A stretch of DNA of 64,000 nucleotides from Paramacrobiotus metropolitanus (GCF_019649055.1 NW_026570242.1:1116001-1180000); one strand, 5' to 3'; counted from the first letter of the stretch, positions 48,330-60,700 are shown. Notes: a model not told the origin generated them from the letters alone. Made by a program: numbers and translations.

Positions 48330-49383
48330 TTTCTCAAAAATTTCCGTGAGTTATCCGTCACCAAATCAAAACTTACCAAATCTTTACATGATGCCTATGT
48401 GTGTCCAACATCTGCTGCACTTAAGGTTTCCATGCTGAAAGCGTGCTGCGAATTACAGCGGGATAAAAATTAGAGCGGACCAGCTGGAGAAACTGGTTCG
48501 ACCCATCCTACTTGTTAGGCACTGTCCGATTTAGAATTCGTTTATAAATTGGGTGTGTGTCGTAGTGTAAAATCAGTAACTTCACGCTGTTCCCCTTTTC
48601 GTGCTCTTCCAAATTATGCAATATACCAGCTACTTTCAACCATGCCTGTGTGACCTTAGCAGTCTGACTGGAGGAACCGGAGAACTGGAGGATGACCTCC
48701 TCTGCATGCTCGCCGTACAGGCACAGGGTGCCCTACGGAAATCTTTTTAGACAAATCTCGTTTATGAAGTTCTGAGGGTCAATTTAAATCTCGCTATCCT
48801 CGTAATAGACCCGTATTCCGCTCCAGTGCGTTCAAACAGCGACAACATCTTTTTTTATCTTCCGCTTTGTCGGTTTTTTATTCCACTTATACGGCCCAGC
48901 CTTCTGCCCGTCTGTGCAAAAGATGCCAATCTGGACATCAAATTCGTATGATGTTATCCATGTGTCATCAATGGAAAATATCAATTCGAGATTAGCACAC
49001 CAGACGCGCTAGGCAACCCTCTTCTTTCGAAGGCTCATTATATCATAGCAGTCTATGGGAACAACACCTTATTCCCCCGTGACCGCAAGCAGACGTGGAG
49101 CACGATTCTCCTCCCAACTTGTAACAGACACCTTTTGGGTCTCTCAATAGTTTTCAAAAACATCCACGAAAAAATATCTGCAGGTGACATTTTCAGAAGC
49201 GCACGTATAAGCGCCCTAAAACAGACCACTATCCCATCCCCTAAATCACCGAGCGGCTCGCTACTGGCACACCGATAAGTACCGAATTTAACAGTTCTAG
49301 ATTTGCGACGAAAAGTTACATTAACTATGCTAAAAGATAACAGCAAAACAATGAATACAGTTATTTTATAATTTATTTTTTAC

Positions 49384-49412
49384 AACTGCCCCAACTTGGC
49401 CCGGCAGGGCTG
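49384..49412 (-). repeat. Right inverted terminal repeat of the mariner-like element
   Basis: Exact reverse complement of the left end, followed by the TA duplication at 49,413-49,414. Confidence 0.85.
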
Positions 49413-49673
49413 TAAAACGGTTGAACAAACCTCTGAAAACATTAATTTTTTCTGCTTTATGGCAAACATGATCGTAAACTGTAACAAAAAGTACAATATT
49501 GTACCGATAGGCGCTGAACCATGAAACGCAGCCAAATGGTAATGGGTTTCCCCTTGGTTTATTTCCCACCGATTCTGTACCTTCCGTTACAACTGTCTTC
49601 TAAACAAATCTCTGAAATGAAAATTTCTATCGTAAGTAGAATGACCCAATTACCGAAGCACCGCTTCGTAGCT

Positions 49674-52600
49674 TTACCTCCTGCTAAAGCGCATAGTAGA
49701 GGGTGGCGCCGTCACCGGTTCATTCTCAGAGGGCTTCGATACCATGTTGCGGATTTCTTGAACATTCTGCTCTAAGGCAATAATTCTTTCCCGCAGTCGG
49801 TACCAGTTACTACGATGCCGGTTTAGCTCTTCTTCGATTCCCAGAGTTCTGCAAAGAAAAGCGAAGTGATGAATCTAAACGATTTTTTTCGGTAAATAAT
49901 CTTTGCTATTTTATCGCTGCATCGTGGAAAGAGCGACCGCACATAGTGTGCAGCTTCAATAGATCTTCTTTGCAATTTTTGCAAGATGCCGTTTGCAATT
50001 TGCGTCTACTAACTTTTTGAAATGGTCTTTGGCCATTTTTTTCTCTTTGACTTCCATGTCCACGTTTCGACAATACTCTTTCACCATTGTCTTCCAGTAT
50101 TTGAAAAAATCTGCCTTGCGTACAATAATGGGAGGCAAATCCGACGTCTGATTACCGATAAAAGCCATAGATAAAATGCATAAAGTTGCCTTGATAGTAC
50201 AACCAACAATTTTACCTTTCTTTTCAACGCTCGCTGCACCGTATGATTGACAAATCCACAAGACAACATGGTAAGCAGCACGAAATACGATAAGAGCGAG
50301 AAAGGAGCCGGCCAAGCGCTGCGCGTCGAGAAATCAAGGACCATTTGATAACGCTGAAATTTCCAAATGGAATCCGCCTCTCTGTCAACCCCGCTGTACG
50401 TATTGCTGCAACCATTAGCGAATGACAGTAATATACGCGTCACTGACTGAACAAAGCACATTCAGTGCCCCACTTACTAAAACATTGCAGCCAGAAGTGT
50501 AACAAGGATCATTTTCAGGATGATAGCGTATTGGATAACAATCATGTACGACGATACACCCACTACCGGGCAGTCCGGCACGGAGTGCGTTCCCGCCCAG
50601 CAGGTATCCGGCAAGCTACTGTCATTGGTTACGCGGTAATGCGCACATTTGCCAAATGATTCCAGTTGCAAATCCGTAGATGGGGTGAGGAATAAGGCGA
50701 AGAATGCGCGGTAGAAAGTGACACGGAAGCTGTCCCATCCAAACGGAAGATCCGGGAAGAGGGCGGCCTGCATTGCGATGGCACTGGCCACCATGAACGG
50801 CATTACCATTTTCAGAAACACCATGAAATCCACAGAAACCATCAGTTTGATCTTCTCTAGCATTGGACCCAGCTTGCGGCTGATTGGGAAAAAGAGGAAG
50901 ACCATGCGGTAGTAAAAGAAGAGCAGAGCTGTCTTCCAAAAAATGCACAATGAGCACCATTCATGTCAGCCTTAATACAGCACGCATTTAATAATAATAT
51001 TATGATTTGAGTTTTCTTACCAGTGCATAATAAAATCCTTGTGGAATACCGATCGATCGGCAGTCCCACATCGACTAGGCGGGAAAACATGAAGAACAAA
51101 AGAAAGTTTCCAATCAGAAACATCTCGGATAATCGAACTCTCAGCGATATCAGTCGACGGCGCGCATACTCAAAATAAGTCCTTGAAAATACATGAATAT
51201 GTACATGAATATGTACATATGAATATGTACATGAATATGTACATGAATATGTACATGAATATGTCTGCTGACGAGCTTGCACTACTCAGTAGCTAGAGAT
51301 TTGACTGTACCGGCACATGTATTCCAGTAAATTTACTGTTGTCCAAATCCACAGCGTCCAATCGAGCGTTTGGTTCCCGCAACCATGCATGAAGGTCACA
51401 TAACTCAAGAGAAGCAAGTAACACCAGTAATTCACCTGAACAAGATGAGCAGGATATCACTTATCGAAATGTATCTGAAAGAAGACTTTTTGACTACCTG
51501 ATACATCCAGAACTTTGTCACGGGAGCGTTCCATATGCAGAACATTTTTTGTGTAACGCTGACATCGCTGTTTATCGTTCCTGATAGTCTTTTTCTGGGA
51601 TTACCGAATAATTTCCAGAAAATATACCGCAGTCCTCTGCTGTCACTCCAATCCGGCTCCTCGCGAGTCGAATCTCCTAAAAATACGGGATAATTCGATG
51701 ACCTCAGAAGCCAAGGCGGTTGTTTCAAAAGTGTACTTGGGTTGTACTGTAGCGGAGTTTCCGATCCTTCCATAGCCCGTGTCCAACTGGGCATATGCAC
51801 GGTACTGATGTGCGAGTAGTCCGTGAAACCGGACGCTCTGCTTACGAAATCCACAACATCTCCTCCCACTCTCACTTCATCCATCGGCACCGGCACGGGA
51901 CATGCAATGGTAGACACTAAGTGGTTATGACGAGATAGGGTGAAGATTGTTAGTCTTCGGCGTTTCTCCTTTGCATCTCTGGCTTTGGCTTCCAAACGAG
52001 GAAAAGCGATCCATAAATACATGGGAAACACCAGTAAAGCAGACAGGATGATTTTAATGAAATCGGGTATACTGAAGGCGGACTGAGATTTGACGACGCG
52101 GATGCCACCATTGAAGACTTCGTTCAAATAACGTTGGCTGCATGGATGAGCGATGAAGTGCCTGTTTGAAGTCAGAAGAGCGACACAGTACAAATTTAAA
52201 GATCGTATTTGATACAACGGATATCATTCAAAGGGAAAAACCGCTGTGGACATTGCAGCACCACATAAAACTGAAACAGCAGCCAGGATAAAAACATTGT
52301 GCCTACCTACTTGTTGCCCACTCGGTAAGAAATTTCCATTGGAGTCATATGTTCAAAATCGATAAACGGCTCGGCTAGTATCTCGAAAGCTCGATTGGTG
52401 GTATCTTGATAACTAAGATGTAGAACGTCCACAGCCATGGTTCCGAACAATTTTCCGTTTTCTATGGCTTTTTTCTCCATTTCACTGGTTGGACAATAAT
52501 GCGACAGATTGCTATACAACGAACTGATGAAAAGCGCCATGGGAATGGGCTGCTCGCAGAATTTCCACAGAACTTTAACAAGCTCGGACCGGTTCATCAA

Positions 52601-54941
52601 AACGCTCCATACAATAAGGGCGTTAATTGCCTGCAAAAGATCGCAGACTTATTGCCTTTAAGTAACTGACAACTTCTATTTAATTCACCGCCTGTAAATC
52701 AAGTCTTTTCTTGTCCGCCCAAAGAATCTAGGTAAATCCATTTACCTGTCGTTCAGCAGTCGGATAATCAATGATTAACTGCCCCTGTGATCCTTGAGCC
52801 AGATCGTTCACCTTAACGAAGTTCTTGATTCCGGTTAAGTATTCGATAATGGCATTCATTTTGATGTAAACAAATTTATCCCGCATTGGAGTAGCTGTCA
52901 GTAGATTTACCAATAATTCTATAAAAGTCTCCAGATGAGTCAAAAGACATCCCTTACCTGGGCTCTTTTCAAGAATACCTTCCCAAACAACAGTAATGAA
53001 AAATTCACGATCTTCTGCTCTGGTGAACAAGAGCTTTAGTTGACTGGCAGTAACGAACGAACTGACTGCAAAATTCTGCTCCAAGAACAAATCCACAAAT
53101 TCTTCTCGATCCCGCAACAAAAGAGCTTGTTCAAAAATATCGGGATCTATCTAAGCAAACATTAACTGTACTGTACATATAGCGCAGTTTACAAACTGAA
53201 CTCGTACCCTGAGATTGGCGATGGAAAAATCGCGCTGGAAGATCTCACTCCGCGCTAAATCCGGGCGATTCCACATTACGGTTAGCAATAAGTTTTTCCT
53301 TATGGCTTTTCGCTGGTTGATAGCTGTAATGAAAACGAGATTTAAATGTACCGAAGTTTAAGAGAATGCCCATAATCACGCTAGTTTTACCGTACTGTGG
53401 TTGACAAGCAAAGAGTGCTTTCAAGATGAACCAGTCGAGATCGGCAAGATCGGAATCAGTCAGTGCCAAGTCAAATATGGTGATATATTTCCGGTCATAC
53501 TTGTGGGACACTTCCACACACTTGAGGATTTTCTCCATGTACGCTTTCCTTTCAGATTCGTTCTCTTTAAAATATCCCGGAAAATAGCGTGTCATTTTAT
53601 TTTCGATTTCGGGCTTCAAATGGTTCATTTCAATATCGATGCCGCCTCTGTACAAATCAGAAGCGACGTACGGTAATTATGACAGTCTCTGGACTCTGGT
53701 TCAATTACCTCTCCATGATCTCTTCATAGGCAAATGCCAAAAGGTCAGCCATCAGTCCGGTGCCTTTGATAACCATCACTGGAATGTTGTCATTTAAGTA
53801 GTAAAGAACCTGGTCGATCTCGGCTGGTCCGCCTTGAATTAAGATGCAGATTAGCGGAATGCTGTACGTGACAGGGTCGTAGTACTCCATGACGGTGCTG
53901 GACTGCTCTTGGCCATCATCTTCCATTCTCACTGACAAGGTTTGGTTGATTAGTTAAACTGTTCTTTTCCGGAATACCGGTTACCGTGGACGGCACACAC
54001 TTGTTGTAGCATTTTAAATGCGCAGTGTACCGTGCACAGGGTCTTAAACTTTAATCTCGAAAACTCTACTTACGTACTTGAATGCGTAGCCGCGGCTCGA
54101 GCATTATCTTTTCGCATGCTGACTTCCTTTTGTAGGGCTCTTTCCAGTTCTCCACGAAAGACCGCCGTGGTGGTGTATGACGTGTTGTTTACCAAAACGA
54201 AGACATTATGATTGGAATTCATTTCGTATTTTGTGGTGGCTCGCTCGGTTTCGGCGGCGTGTATCTCCACCCGGCCCGGTCCATGTCGGTATTGATCAGA
54301 ATTATTAAGCAACGCGTCAGGCACAACACCGATTAAACGCGGATGGATAATGCGTTGATTGAATGCACTCAGTGACATGAGATCCCAGTTGCCGCGGACG
54401 GAACGACGATCTTGGTCTTCGCGCACTGCATCGCCTATCAGTTTGGCTAGACCATAATTCAGTCCATGGGTGAAAATCCAGGTCTGAGAAGTGTTTGTGA
54501 GCTACCGAAATTTACAGATACATACCAAGTCTTCTTAAGTGGCTGGACATTACGGTAATGCCTTCTGTGCTTGCTAGTTTGTACCACTACCTTGACGATG
54601 CCCTTTTGAAGCTTTGTGCCATGTTCCGGCTTCTTCCACGCTTTTGATTGATGAACTCCAGATATCATCGTAATCATGACATCGGGAATGCCCAAATCCC
54701 AGTTGGAAGTCATAAATTCAGCCAAGGTTGGCAGGGATACATCATAGTTAACGCGAATGTAACGCCGTTCCTAATGACGAAGTCGAGAATTTGGTATCTG
54801 GCCAACGCTTTTCAAGGCATGAAAATTTTAATTTTACTAACATGATTTGCTGCTGCAATACTTTTGTACCTCGGTTATAGCACAATCCAACGTTCTGCTG
54901 TCATTTGTGTTGAAATGCACGCGTCCACATAAGGATTCCAT
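49674..54941 (-). CDS. TRPM-family cation channel
   Basis: Fifteen exons close in phase and give 1,269 residues: 54941-54870, 54770-54591, 54483-54078, 53931-53709, 53647-53391, 53254-53208, 53150-52746, 52630-52311, 52161-51498, 51435-51311, 51181-51021, 50928-50478, 50405-50216, 50147-50014, 49848-49674. The N-terminal half is the TRPM homology region (WDLGIPDVMITMISGV, TWIFTHGLNYGLAKLIGDAV, CILIQGG, VIKGTGLMADLLAF). Six membrane segments run from ~670 to 1,110, with S5-pore-S6 in exon 12 (SRKLGPMLEKI). The TRP box WKFQRY is at ~1,117-1,122, and a short coiled coil (EEELNRHRSNWYRLRERIIALEQ) ends the protein. There is no kinase or NUDT9 tail. The pore lacks the usual FGQ/E filter. The start codon is the first in frame after a stop, so an upstream exon is possible. 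Confidence 0.9.
51188..51262. repeat. 12-bp tandem repeat (ATGAATATGTAC) in a TRPM intron
   Basis: About six copies of ATGAATATGTAC, one with an AT insertion, fill most of the 129-bp intron between exons 10 and 11, only a few bases from the splice acceptor. The repeat reads GTACATATTCAT on the gene strand, supplying many GT and some pyrimidine context near the splice sites. Confidence 0.85.
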
Positions 54942-56770
54942 CACATGCTCTCAGCTCGGTAACCCAGTCCGTTTTCAAAAAATGTAGACACCAGAGTGCG
55001 CTTAGCAATCCTGAGCAATTCCGATTAAGACATTTCCCTGAAGAGATTTCTTAATCGCTCAACTTGATAATGGGCCCGATTAAAAAAGTTTGCGATTTTC
55101 GAAAATCGAAAATTTCGTAATCGGTAGTTGTGAAGCTTCTCTAGGAAGTGGCTTAAAATGGGCCAATAATAGCGCTCTGTGGGTCGAGTCGCTTTCGGTG
55201 ACTCGGTAAAACTCTTGATAACTGATCGTGATCTTAATCGGATTCTTAATTGGTTCTGGTGCTCAGCGCACGGGCCCCAGAAACTATGCCGTGAATACCA
55301 ATGGCTACTGCGTACGAAATGCATGTATGTATTAAAGTGCAAGCACGAGTAAACTCGATACAAGTACTTACATACTCCGAAAAATGAGCACGTAACCGAT
55401 CTACACACCAGTAAAAATTTACAGAAAACTAGTAAATTTTATGTCCAGAGCAACACATGTCTGATAAAAAATATTAGCGTATCCTTGCAGGGACTGCGGT
55501 GCCTCTCCAGTTTCATGAGTGAACTCTTATTCTAATCCAATTTTGGGGCTTCCAAACGCAATAGGATCCCGGTAGAGTTGTCACTGGTTTAACAACTGGG
55601 CTTCTGTTTTTTATCTTGCTATGACCAGCTGTCAATCATGTGCTTGTTACCATCGTTACGTTCGAAAATACATAAGGTTCGTTTCCTAATTTTTGGGACT
55701 GTAATAGCAGACTATAACACAGATGTTTTGGACTGTAACACAGATTATACCTTCTAATATTTGGCCATTTTGGACCGTCTAAATTTTGCGTCTGTCGATG
55801 TTATTGTAGAAGTAACCATTACTAATAGACCCCGCGCAAACTGCGCGGAATAAATCAGCGGTGGAATACTTAAAAAAACTGTGAACTCATTACTGCAAAA
55901 CTTCAGAATTAATATTGTTGCAAAAATATGAAGCGTAACGTAATTCAATTTCACCGGCAAATACAGTAATGACAAAAGGACAACTAATCCGAGCTTCGTT
56001 TATAGCTCACTGATTACTGACTACTCTCAGCTATCCATAATTTCACAATTTTCGTGTGTGCATTCAAATGTTTCCGATGCACAGACTGAAAAGAACCTTG
56101 GACTTTAAAAATGTGAAATTTTACTCCGAAAACGTTTTGTTTTTCAGCAGTTTTCTAAGAAATTCTTTTAGTTTTTACCTGAACAGCCACCAATCGAACA
56201 TCGGTCGGATCTATCCTCAAAAATTATTTCTGCTCGTTCCATTCTGCGCATTTTAAATTTCATTTCACCGCTAATAACAGTCAACTGATTCGCAACCGCT
56301 ATTGTCCTTGATTCCACTTTCTGATTACAGTACTTCCCAGTTAATAATCACAATGTCTTCAACCATAATTATTTTCAATGCGTAGTTGCTGTTGCTTTGA
56401 TAGTTTATACGCAGCATTAAAATTATTTTAAAGTTTTATTGCAATTGTTGTGACATGCGATAGTTTATCCAAGGCCCAAATTAAACCGTTAAGGAAATCT
56501 CATTGTCTTTTATACTGTGTAGATATAATGCATAAGTGCATACCTAATTATTTCATAACCAAGCGTCACGTACAATGCTTTTCTAAAAAAATGTTGTATG
56601 CCAAAGATTTCGAAAAATTTTCTCCCAGAAAGGTTCAGATGGGATCCGGTAGGACTGGCCCAATCCGTATCAAAATTGGGTTTCGTCGCGGTCGCGTCGC
56701 ATATACAGCGACAATAACGGCAATGTTAAAGTCAGCCTCAGATCGAAAACAGTGTATGTGGCAATCTTGC
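54942..56770. other. Gene-free stretch upstream of the TRPM gene
   Basis: No gene is supported. A 127-codon minus-strand frame (55,408-55,025) has no recognisable features. The TRPM promoter and possible 5' exons would lie in its right-hand part nearest 54,942. Confidence 0.45.
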
Positions 56771-56777
56771 AGATCAA

Positions 56778-57010
56778 TAAACACGGCGCGACGACAGCGA
56801 CACGGTATTTAAGCGCGACAGTGTCGCTACAGCCGCGACCGTGCTAGTGCTATGCCCTGGCATGGCCCGAAACACGGCGCGACGGCAGCGACACGGTATA
56901 TTAGCGCGACAGTGTCGCTGTCGTCGCGCCGTGTTTCTGGCTATGTTGGGGCATAGCACTAGCACGGTCGCGGCTGTAGCGGAACTGTCGCGCTAATATA
57001 CCGTGTCGCT
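56778..57010. mobile_element. Nested fold-back repeat rich in CGCGAC words
   Basis: An inner palindrome (56,868-56,938) reads AACACGGCGCGACGGCAGCG... and then its reverse complement ending CGTCGCGCCGTGTT. Around it a second copy of the unit (56,778-56,850) carrying GCCGCGACCGTGCTAGTGCT is mirrored at 56,951-57,010 (AGCACTAGCACGGTCGCGGC). A TATATTAGCGCGAC segment occurs in both orientations. It is GC-rich, non-coding and sharply different in composition from its flanks, typical of a MITE or fold-back insertion. Confidence 0.75.
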
Positions 57011-57344
57011 TTTCTCGCATCGTATTATTGGCGGCCACTTAGCAATTTCTTTTTAAGCAGTCGCGAAGTTTGGTCCGCAACGAGACAGTGACAACAGACG
57101 CGAAGTTTGGTACAGATTGAGCCACTTCTGGGATCCGGCAACAAAGACAATCACACCCGCCCGTGGGTTCACTAAATTCAAAACTGATCAAACCGCCTTG
57201 GCAGGCAGCTACTGTTTGGATGAGCGCGCCGCGTTCACGCGTACGGCTAAGTGCTACGAAACCGGCCGCTGCTGCTTTAAAAAAGCCGTGGATCTGCCGG
57301 TATCCTCCCATTTCGCCAACGGAACATTTCGCCAACCGTAGTTC

Positions 57345-57600
57345 TTTTTATTTTCTTAATTTATCTTAGACTTCTTAGGTTTTTAGGTTTCCTTAGACTT
57401 CAAGTTATCCTTATGTTTCTTATAGGCTTCTTAGGTTTTCTTTGGCATCTGTGATGTTCTTAGATTTCTTACCCGGGTAGGTTTTCTTAGGTTTTTTAGA
57501 CTTTTTAGTTTTTCTTACTCTAGGTTTCTTTGAATTTTTAGGTTTCTTAGATTTCTTGCGCTTTTTAATTTCTCATGTTTCTTAGGTCATATCATCTTAT
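57345..57600. repeat. Degenerate TTCTTAGGTTT array
   Basis: TTCTTAGGTTTT and variants (TTCTTAGACTTC, TTCTTTGAA) recur more than ten times in 250 bp. The same word fills the core of the 8.74-9.56 kb fold-back element and occurs at 11,640-11,710, so these repeats share an origin. The flanking GGCGAAATGG and GCCGAAATG words also recall the 10.3-12.4 kb array. Confidence 0.65.
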
Positions 57601-58221
57601 TTTTTCGTGGTTTAATTTCGATTCGAAGTGATGCGAAATGTTACATAGCGAATTGTCCAGTTGCCGAAATGTCCAATTGGCGAAATGGATGGTAGCCGAT
57701 CTGCCTTCTCCGGATCTCTCCTTGATTTTCCGACCAAAAACGCTGACCATTTCGCTGGCTGCTTCGCCGAGCACTCCGAGCGTTTCCACGGCAAAAGGAT
57801 AAAACCAGTACTCGTACTGTTTGCCCAGACCCCGATAATTGTATCGTTTCCGGTTTTCTGCTTGTTGTGCCGCTGCGCGCGCAGCCTTTGCTGACCGTTC
57901 AAGGTACGATTGTGCTAACGTGTCCGCAAAGGTGGTGTCTCATACAAGCTGTTTTCCTTCTCGAATGGCACCAATGTCAATCCGTCTGGACGCTTTCCAT
58001 TGTTTCTGGATAAACCTATGGATTCCAACTCGTAGGGGAACCTACTACTTAAACAGTTAAACTGCGAGGCCGCCTTCAAGTGCTCGCTACAAGTGCATAG
58101 TGCAACTGGCTTCCCCTCACTTGAAATAATGATGACAATTTTAATGACAGTACTTCTCATTCAGTACGCGCATGTAGCCGGCAGGAATGTTGACGAGTTG
58201 ATGGTTGACGCTCAATGAAGG

Positions 58222-58305
58222 TTATCAACCTTTCTGCCAGAGGCCATCAACCTTTCTCTAACGGTCATTAAACCTTTCCGCCAGAGGTCATCAACCTTTC
58301 TCCTG
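58222..58305. repeat. Short tandem repeat ATCAACCTTTCTGCCAGAGG
   Basis: Four degenerate copies of a ~30-bp unit (ATCAACCTTTCTGCCAGAGG, ATCAACCTTTCTCTAACGGT, TTAAACCTTTCCGCCAGAGG, ATCAACCTTTCTCCTGAATG) lie head to tail. It lies 5' of the right-hand retroelement's presumed LTR. Confidence 0.75.
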
Positions 58306-58791
58306 AATGTTTACCTGCCTTTTGAAGTGTTGATCTGGAGCTTTTACCCAGATATGGACGAGAAAAAATGATTCTGTGAAGACAGTTGGCTGGCTAGCTA
58401 GTTGGCATAAATGGCACGCTCCTCGTCCAACACTACATTCCAAGTTAAATTTTATAAATCAAAAATTTAATCAAAAAATGAAAAAAAGTCGGCTAACATG
58501 CAGGCAGAGTGGTATACATACTAGTACGTGCATGCATAACTGCACCCACCTTTCTGCCGGAGCAGTGACGACATGCACTGACTCTCACAATGGACTCGAA
58601 TGCATTCTATGGTTTTATGAGCGCAGGCAGTACTTTCGTACACCTCGCCTCTAATTGGCTGATCGGCATAGCCGATATTGTTCGCGGCTCTACTGAACAC
58701 GCCTCTGGTACGTGCAGCGCACATGGCGCGCACTTTAGCACGGCAGTCAATGGGACTTGCCAGTGCTCATTTTCTAGCATTCTTCAGTTGC

Positions 58792-58800
58792 GTTTATAAA
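58792..58800 (+). promoter_or_regulatory. Candidate LTR TATA box
   Basis: GTTTATAAAG lies about 130 bp before the presumed LTR end, the usual distance for a U3 promoter with a short R-U5. It is supported only by position and consensus. Confidence 0.4.
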
Positions 58801-58920
58801 GTTCTCGCAATCGCGTCGTATCTCGCTTTCCATAGCGTAGCGCTATTTAGCATTGCTAGATCTGTTTGGCAGACAGAATTCCGTCAATTCTGTGCTGCGC
58901 GTGAACCTTCACTGGTCCAC

Positions 58921-59006
58921 GCTTTCATGGTAGCAGAGCGTGGTTCGAAAGTATGCTGAGAATTGCGTTCTGCTACTTTCCGAGCAGGCTCTGCTACCAT
59001 GAAAGG
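58921..59006. repeat. Inverted repeat embracing the primer binding site
   Basis: GCTTTCATGGTAGCAGAGC at 58,921 is mirrored by GCTCTGCTACCATGAAAG ending near 59,005, with further pairing towards the centre (GTTCGAAAGTA against TACTTTCCGAGC). The RNA would hide the primer binding site in a hairpin. Confidence 0.65.
58928..58950 (+). other. Primer binding site of initiator-Met tRNA type
   Basis: TGGTAGCAGAGCGTGGTTCGAA resembles the reverse complement of the 3' end of eukaryotic initiator methionine tRNA, which ends CTCTGCTA before the added CCA. The match covers the CCA, the discriminator and the acceptor strand, and then less exactly the T arm. It follows directly on a CA dinucleotide, as expected at an LTR end. 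Minus-strand DNA synthesis would start here. Confidence 0.6.
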
Positions 59007-60700
59007 AGCTGTATTTCTCCAGGATAATCTCTGAAGTTTTCCCGTCCATCTGACGAGGAGCGGAGTAAGTCTCCCGCGAGAAATGGCTCGCGTACGGTCC
59101 AGTGGCGAAGGGTGTTTGGATCTCGACAGCAGATCAGACAACGGCGCATCTCTACTGCAGTAGAGTGCACTGTATCTGTTCTGACGCGGCCGGATTACGG
59201 CAGTAGCTTTGGCTGGAGGGGCACAAGCGCCGAAAAAGATCGCCGCAAGAGGCAGAAGCTTGATGGGGGGCACGAGTGGGCAAGCCACTTTTGGACTGCG
59301 GGTGTAGAGTTTTAGGTGCTACTCTACGGCAGTAGAGCGCACACACAATACGCGCTCTCCCAAAAGGGTGATCGAGCGCCCCTGCCGTTTGCCAACGTCA
59401 AGGCTCGGCAGAAGACCCGCAGCCAGCCAGTTCTTTGGTCGAGGCACCGTTGCGTCCTGCTGATACGAAGCAGAAGGGCTTAGCGGCTGGCCCAGGAGAA
59501 GTCAGCTTAATCGCTGGAGGATCGCTGGAGGACGCGGAAAAACGCGGAGTATCTCCATCCGGATTCTGGAATCGGAAATGTCAGAAATCCGTTATTAATT
59601 TTGCTATTGGTAGATAGGTAGAACTCCCATTTTTCATTGGTCGGTTCTGAGCTGAGCAGAAAAGTAGGCGGTACTTTTGCGCTCGGCCCACTAGCAAAAA
59701 TTTCCGATTTCGGTCGTGACGTCACTCTGCCTTATAATTTGAAAAACAACTCTTCTAATTGGTCGGTTATCTGCACTGTGATTGGCGCAGTAGCGCAGCT
59801 AAAGTTAGCTAAGGAATCAGCCAATAAGAAACTGAGATTTTGACAGGAGGCGGAGTTTTTGCGCACGGCAAAAACTAAGAAAATTTTCTGAACCGACTAA
59901 CGAGACTTCGACCTTTACTAAAAATTTTCGACAAAAATGATGAACTTTACCGAAGATGGCTAGTTGATGATTTGAGCACGTTTTAAGCGGTTTAATAAAA
60001 TCATGAATAAAATCGAAAAATTTTTTGAAGTTATCGTTTTTGAGCAAAGTTGCATGCGACCTTTAAACAGGATAAAAGTCTGAAGAAAAAAGTGACCTCT
60101 AACGAAGTCGGAAAAAGCTTTAAAGCTGAAACAGCGGATAATTAGCGAAGTTTTGTTAAAGGATGTGACCTTTAAAAGGGATTTAGTCAAATTTCTTCAA
60201 GGAAAAAGTGACCTTTAGAAAAGACTTGAATCTTTTTGAGGCAGAGTGACGTTTAACAAAGTTGAGCTGATACAGAGGTGGTGACCTTTAGGACAGCGCT
60301 TGTTTCTGTTTACGTGTAAACGGGCTTACGTAGCTTAAACTAACATACGTGTCAGAAACATTATTAGCATCGTCCAAGTTATCCGATCATCAACGGAATC
60401 CAAAAGACATGGATAAAGATACAGACGGTAACGAGCCGGTCTCGTCGGGTAGTCAGAGAGAACGGTCTCAGGGGTTAGAAAACCCTTACGAAGTGAAACT
60501 GAAGCCGTACACACGGCCGGTGACCCATGAATGAGCAACTCGAGCTCAACTGGCCTTTGGGAGGAAGGACACCACAGGCTCAGGCGCCACATATCAAACG
60601 GCTCTGAGGGAAACCCAGATTGAGAGCTCGAGCGACGGAAACTAAGATGATTCCGGGCGACATGCCGGAATCAGCACGGTAGACCAGCCAAAGGTCACCG
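59007..60700 (+). other. Retroelement leader with repeated TGACCTTTA words
   Basis: There is no long frame. Short inverted CTACTGCAGTAGAG sequences occur at 59,153 and 59,320. From 60,050 to 60,300 the word GTGACCTTTA recurs about six times at 40-60 bp spacing in otherwise different sequence. A 62-codon open frame at 60,349-60,534 starts MSETLLASSKLSDHQ and may be a short leader peptide. Confidence 0.5.

Larger units (their letters stand above)
48301..49412 (-). mobile_element. Mariner-like DNA transposon with perfect 29-bp inverted ends
   Basis: The ends read CAGCCCTGCCGGGCCAAGTT... and its exact reverse complement over 29 bp, enclosing 1,112 bp and flanked by TA on both sides (48,299-48,300 and 49,413-49,414), the Tc1/mariner target-site signature. 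On the minus strand the interior encodes a broken transposase: F-S-I-D-D-T-W-I-T-S-Y-E near 48,970 matches the first catalytic Asp motif of mariner transposases, and L-I-L-H-Y-D-T-H-P near 48,560 matches the second (LLHDNAxPH). Several in-frame stops show that the protein is dead. The unmutated ends suggest a young or recently mobilised non-autonomous copy. Confidence 0.8.

Noticed and set aside
55025-55408. 127-codon minus-strand open frame upstream of the TRPM gene.
   Set aside because: No recognisable features; basic and Ser/Tyr-rich sequence typical of chance frames.
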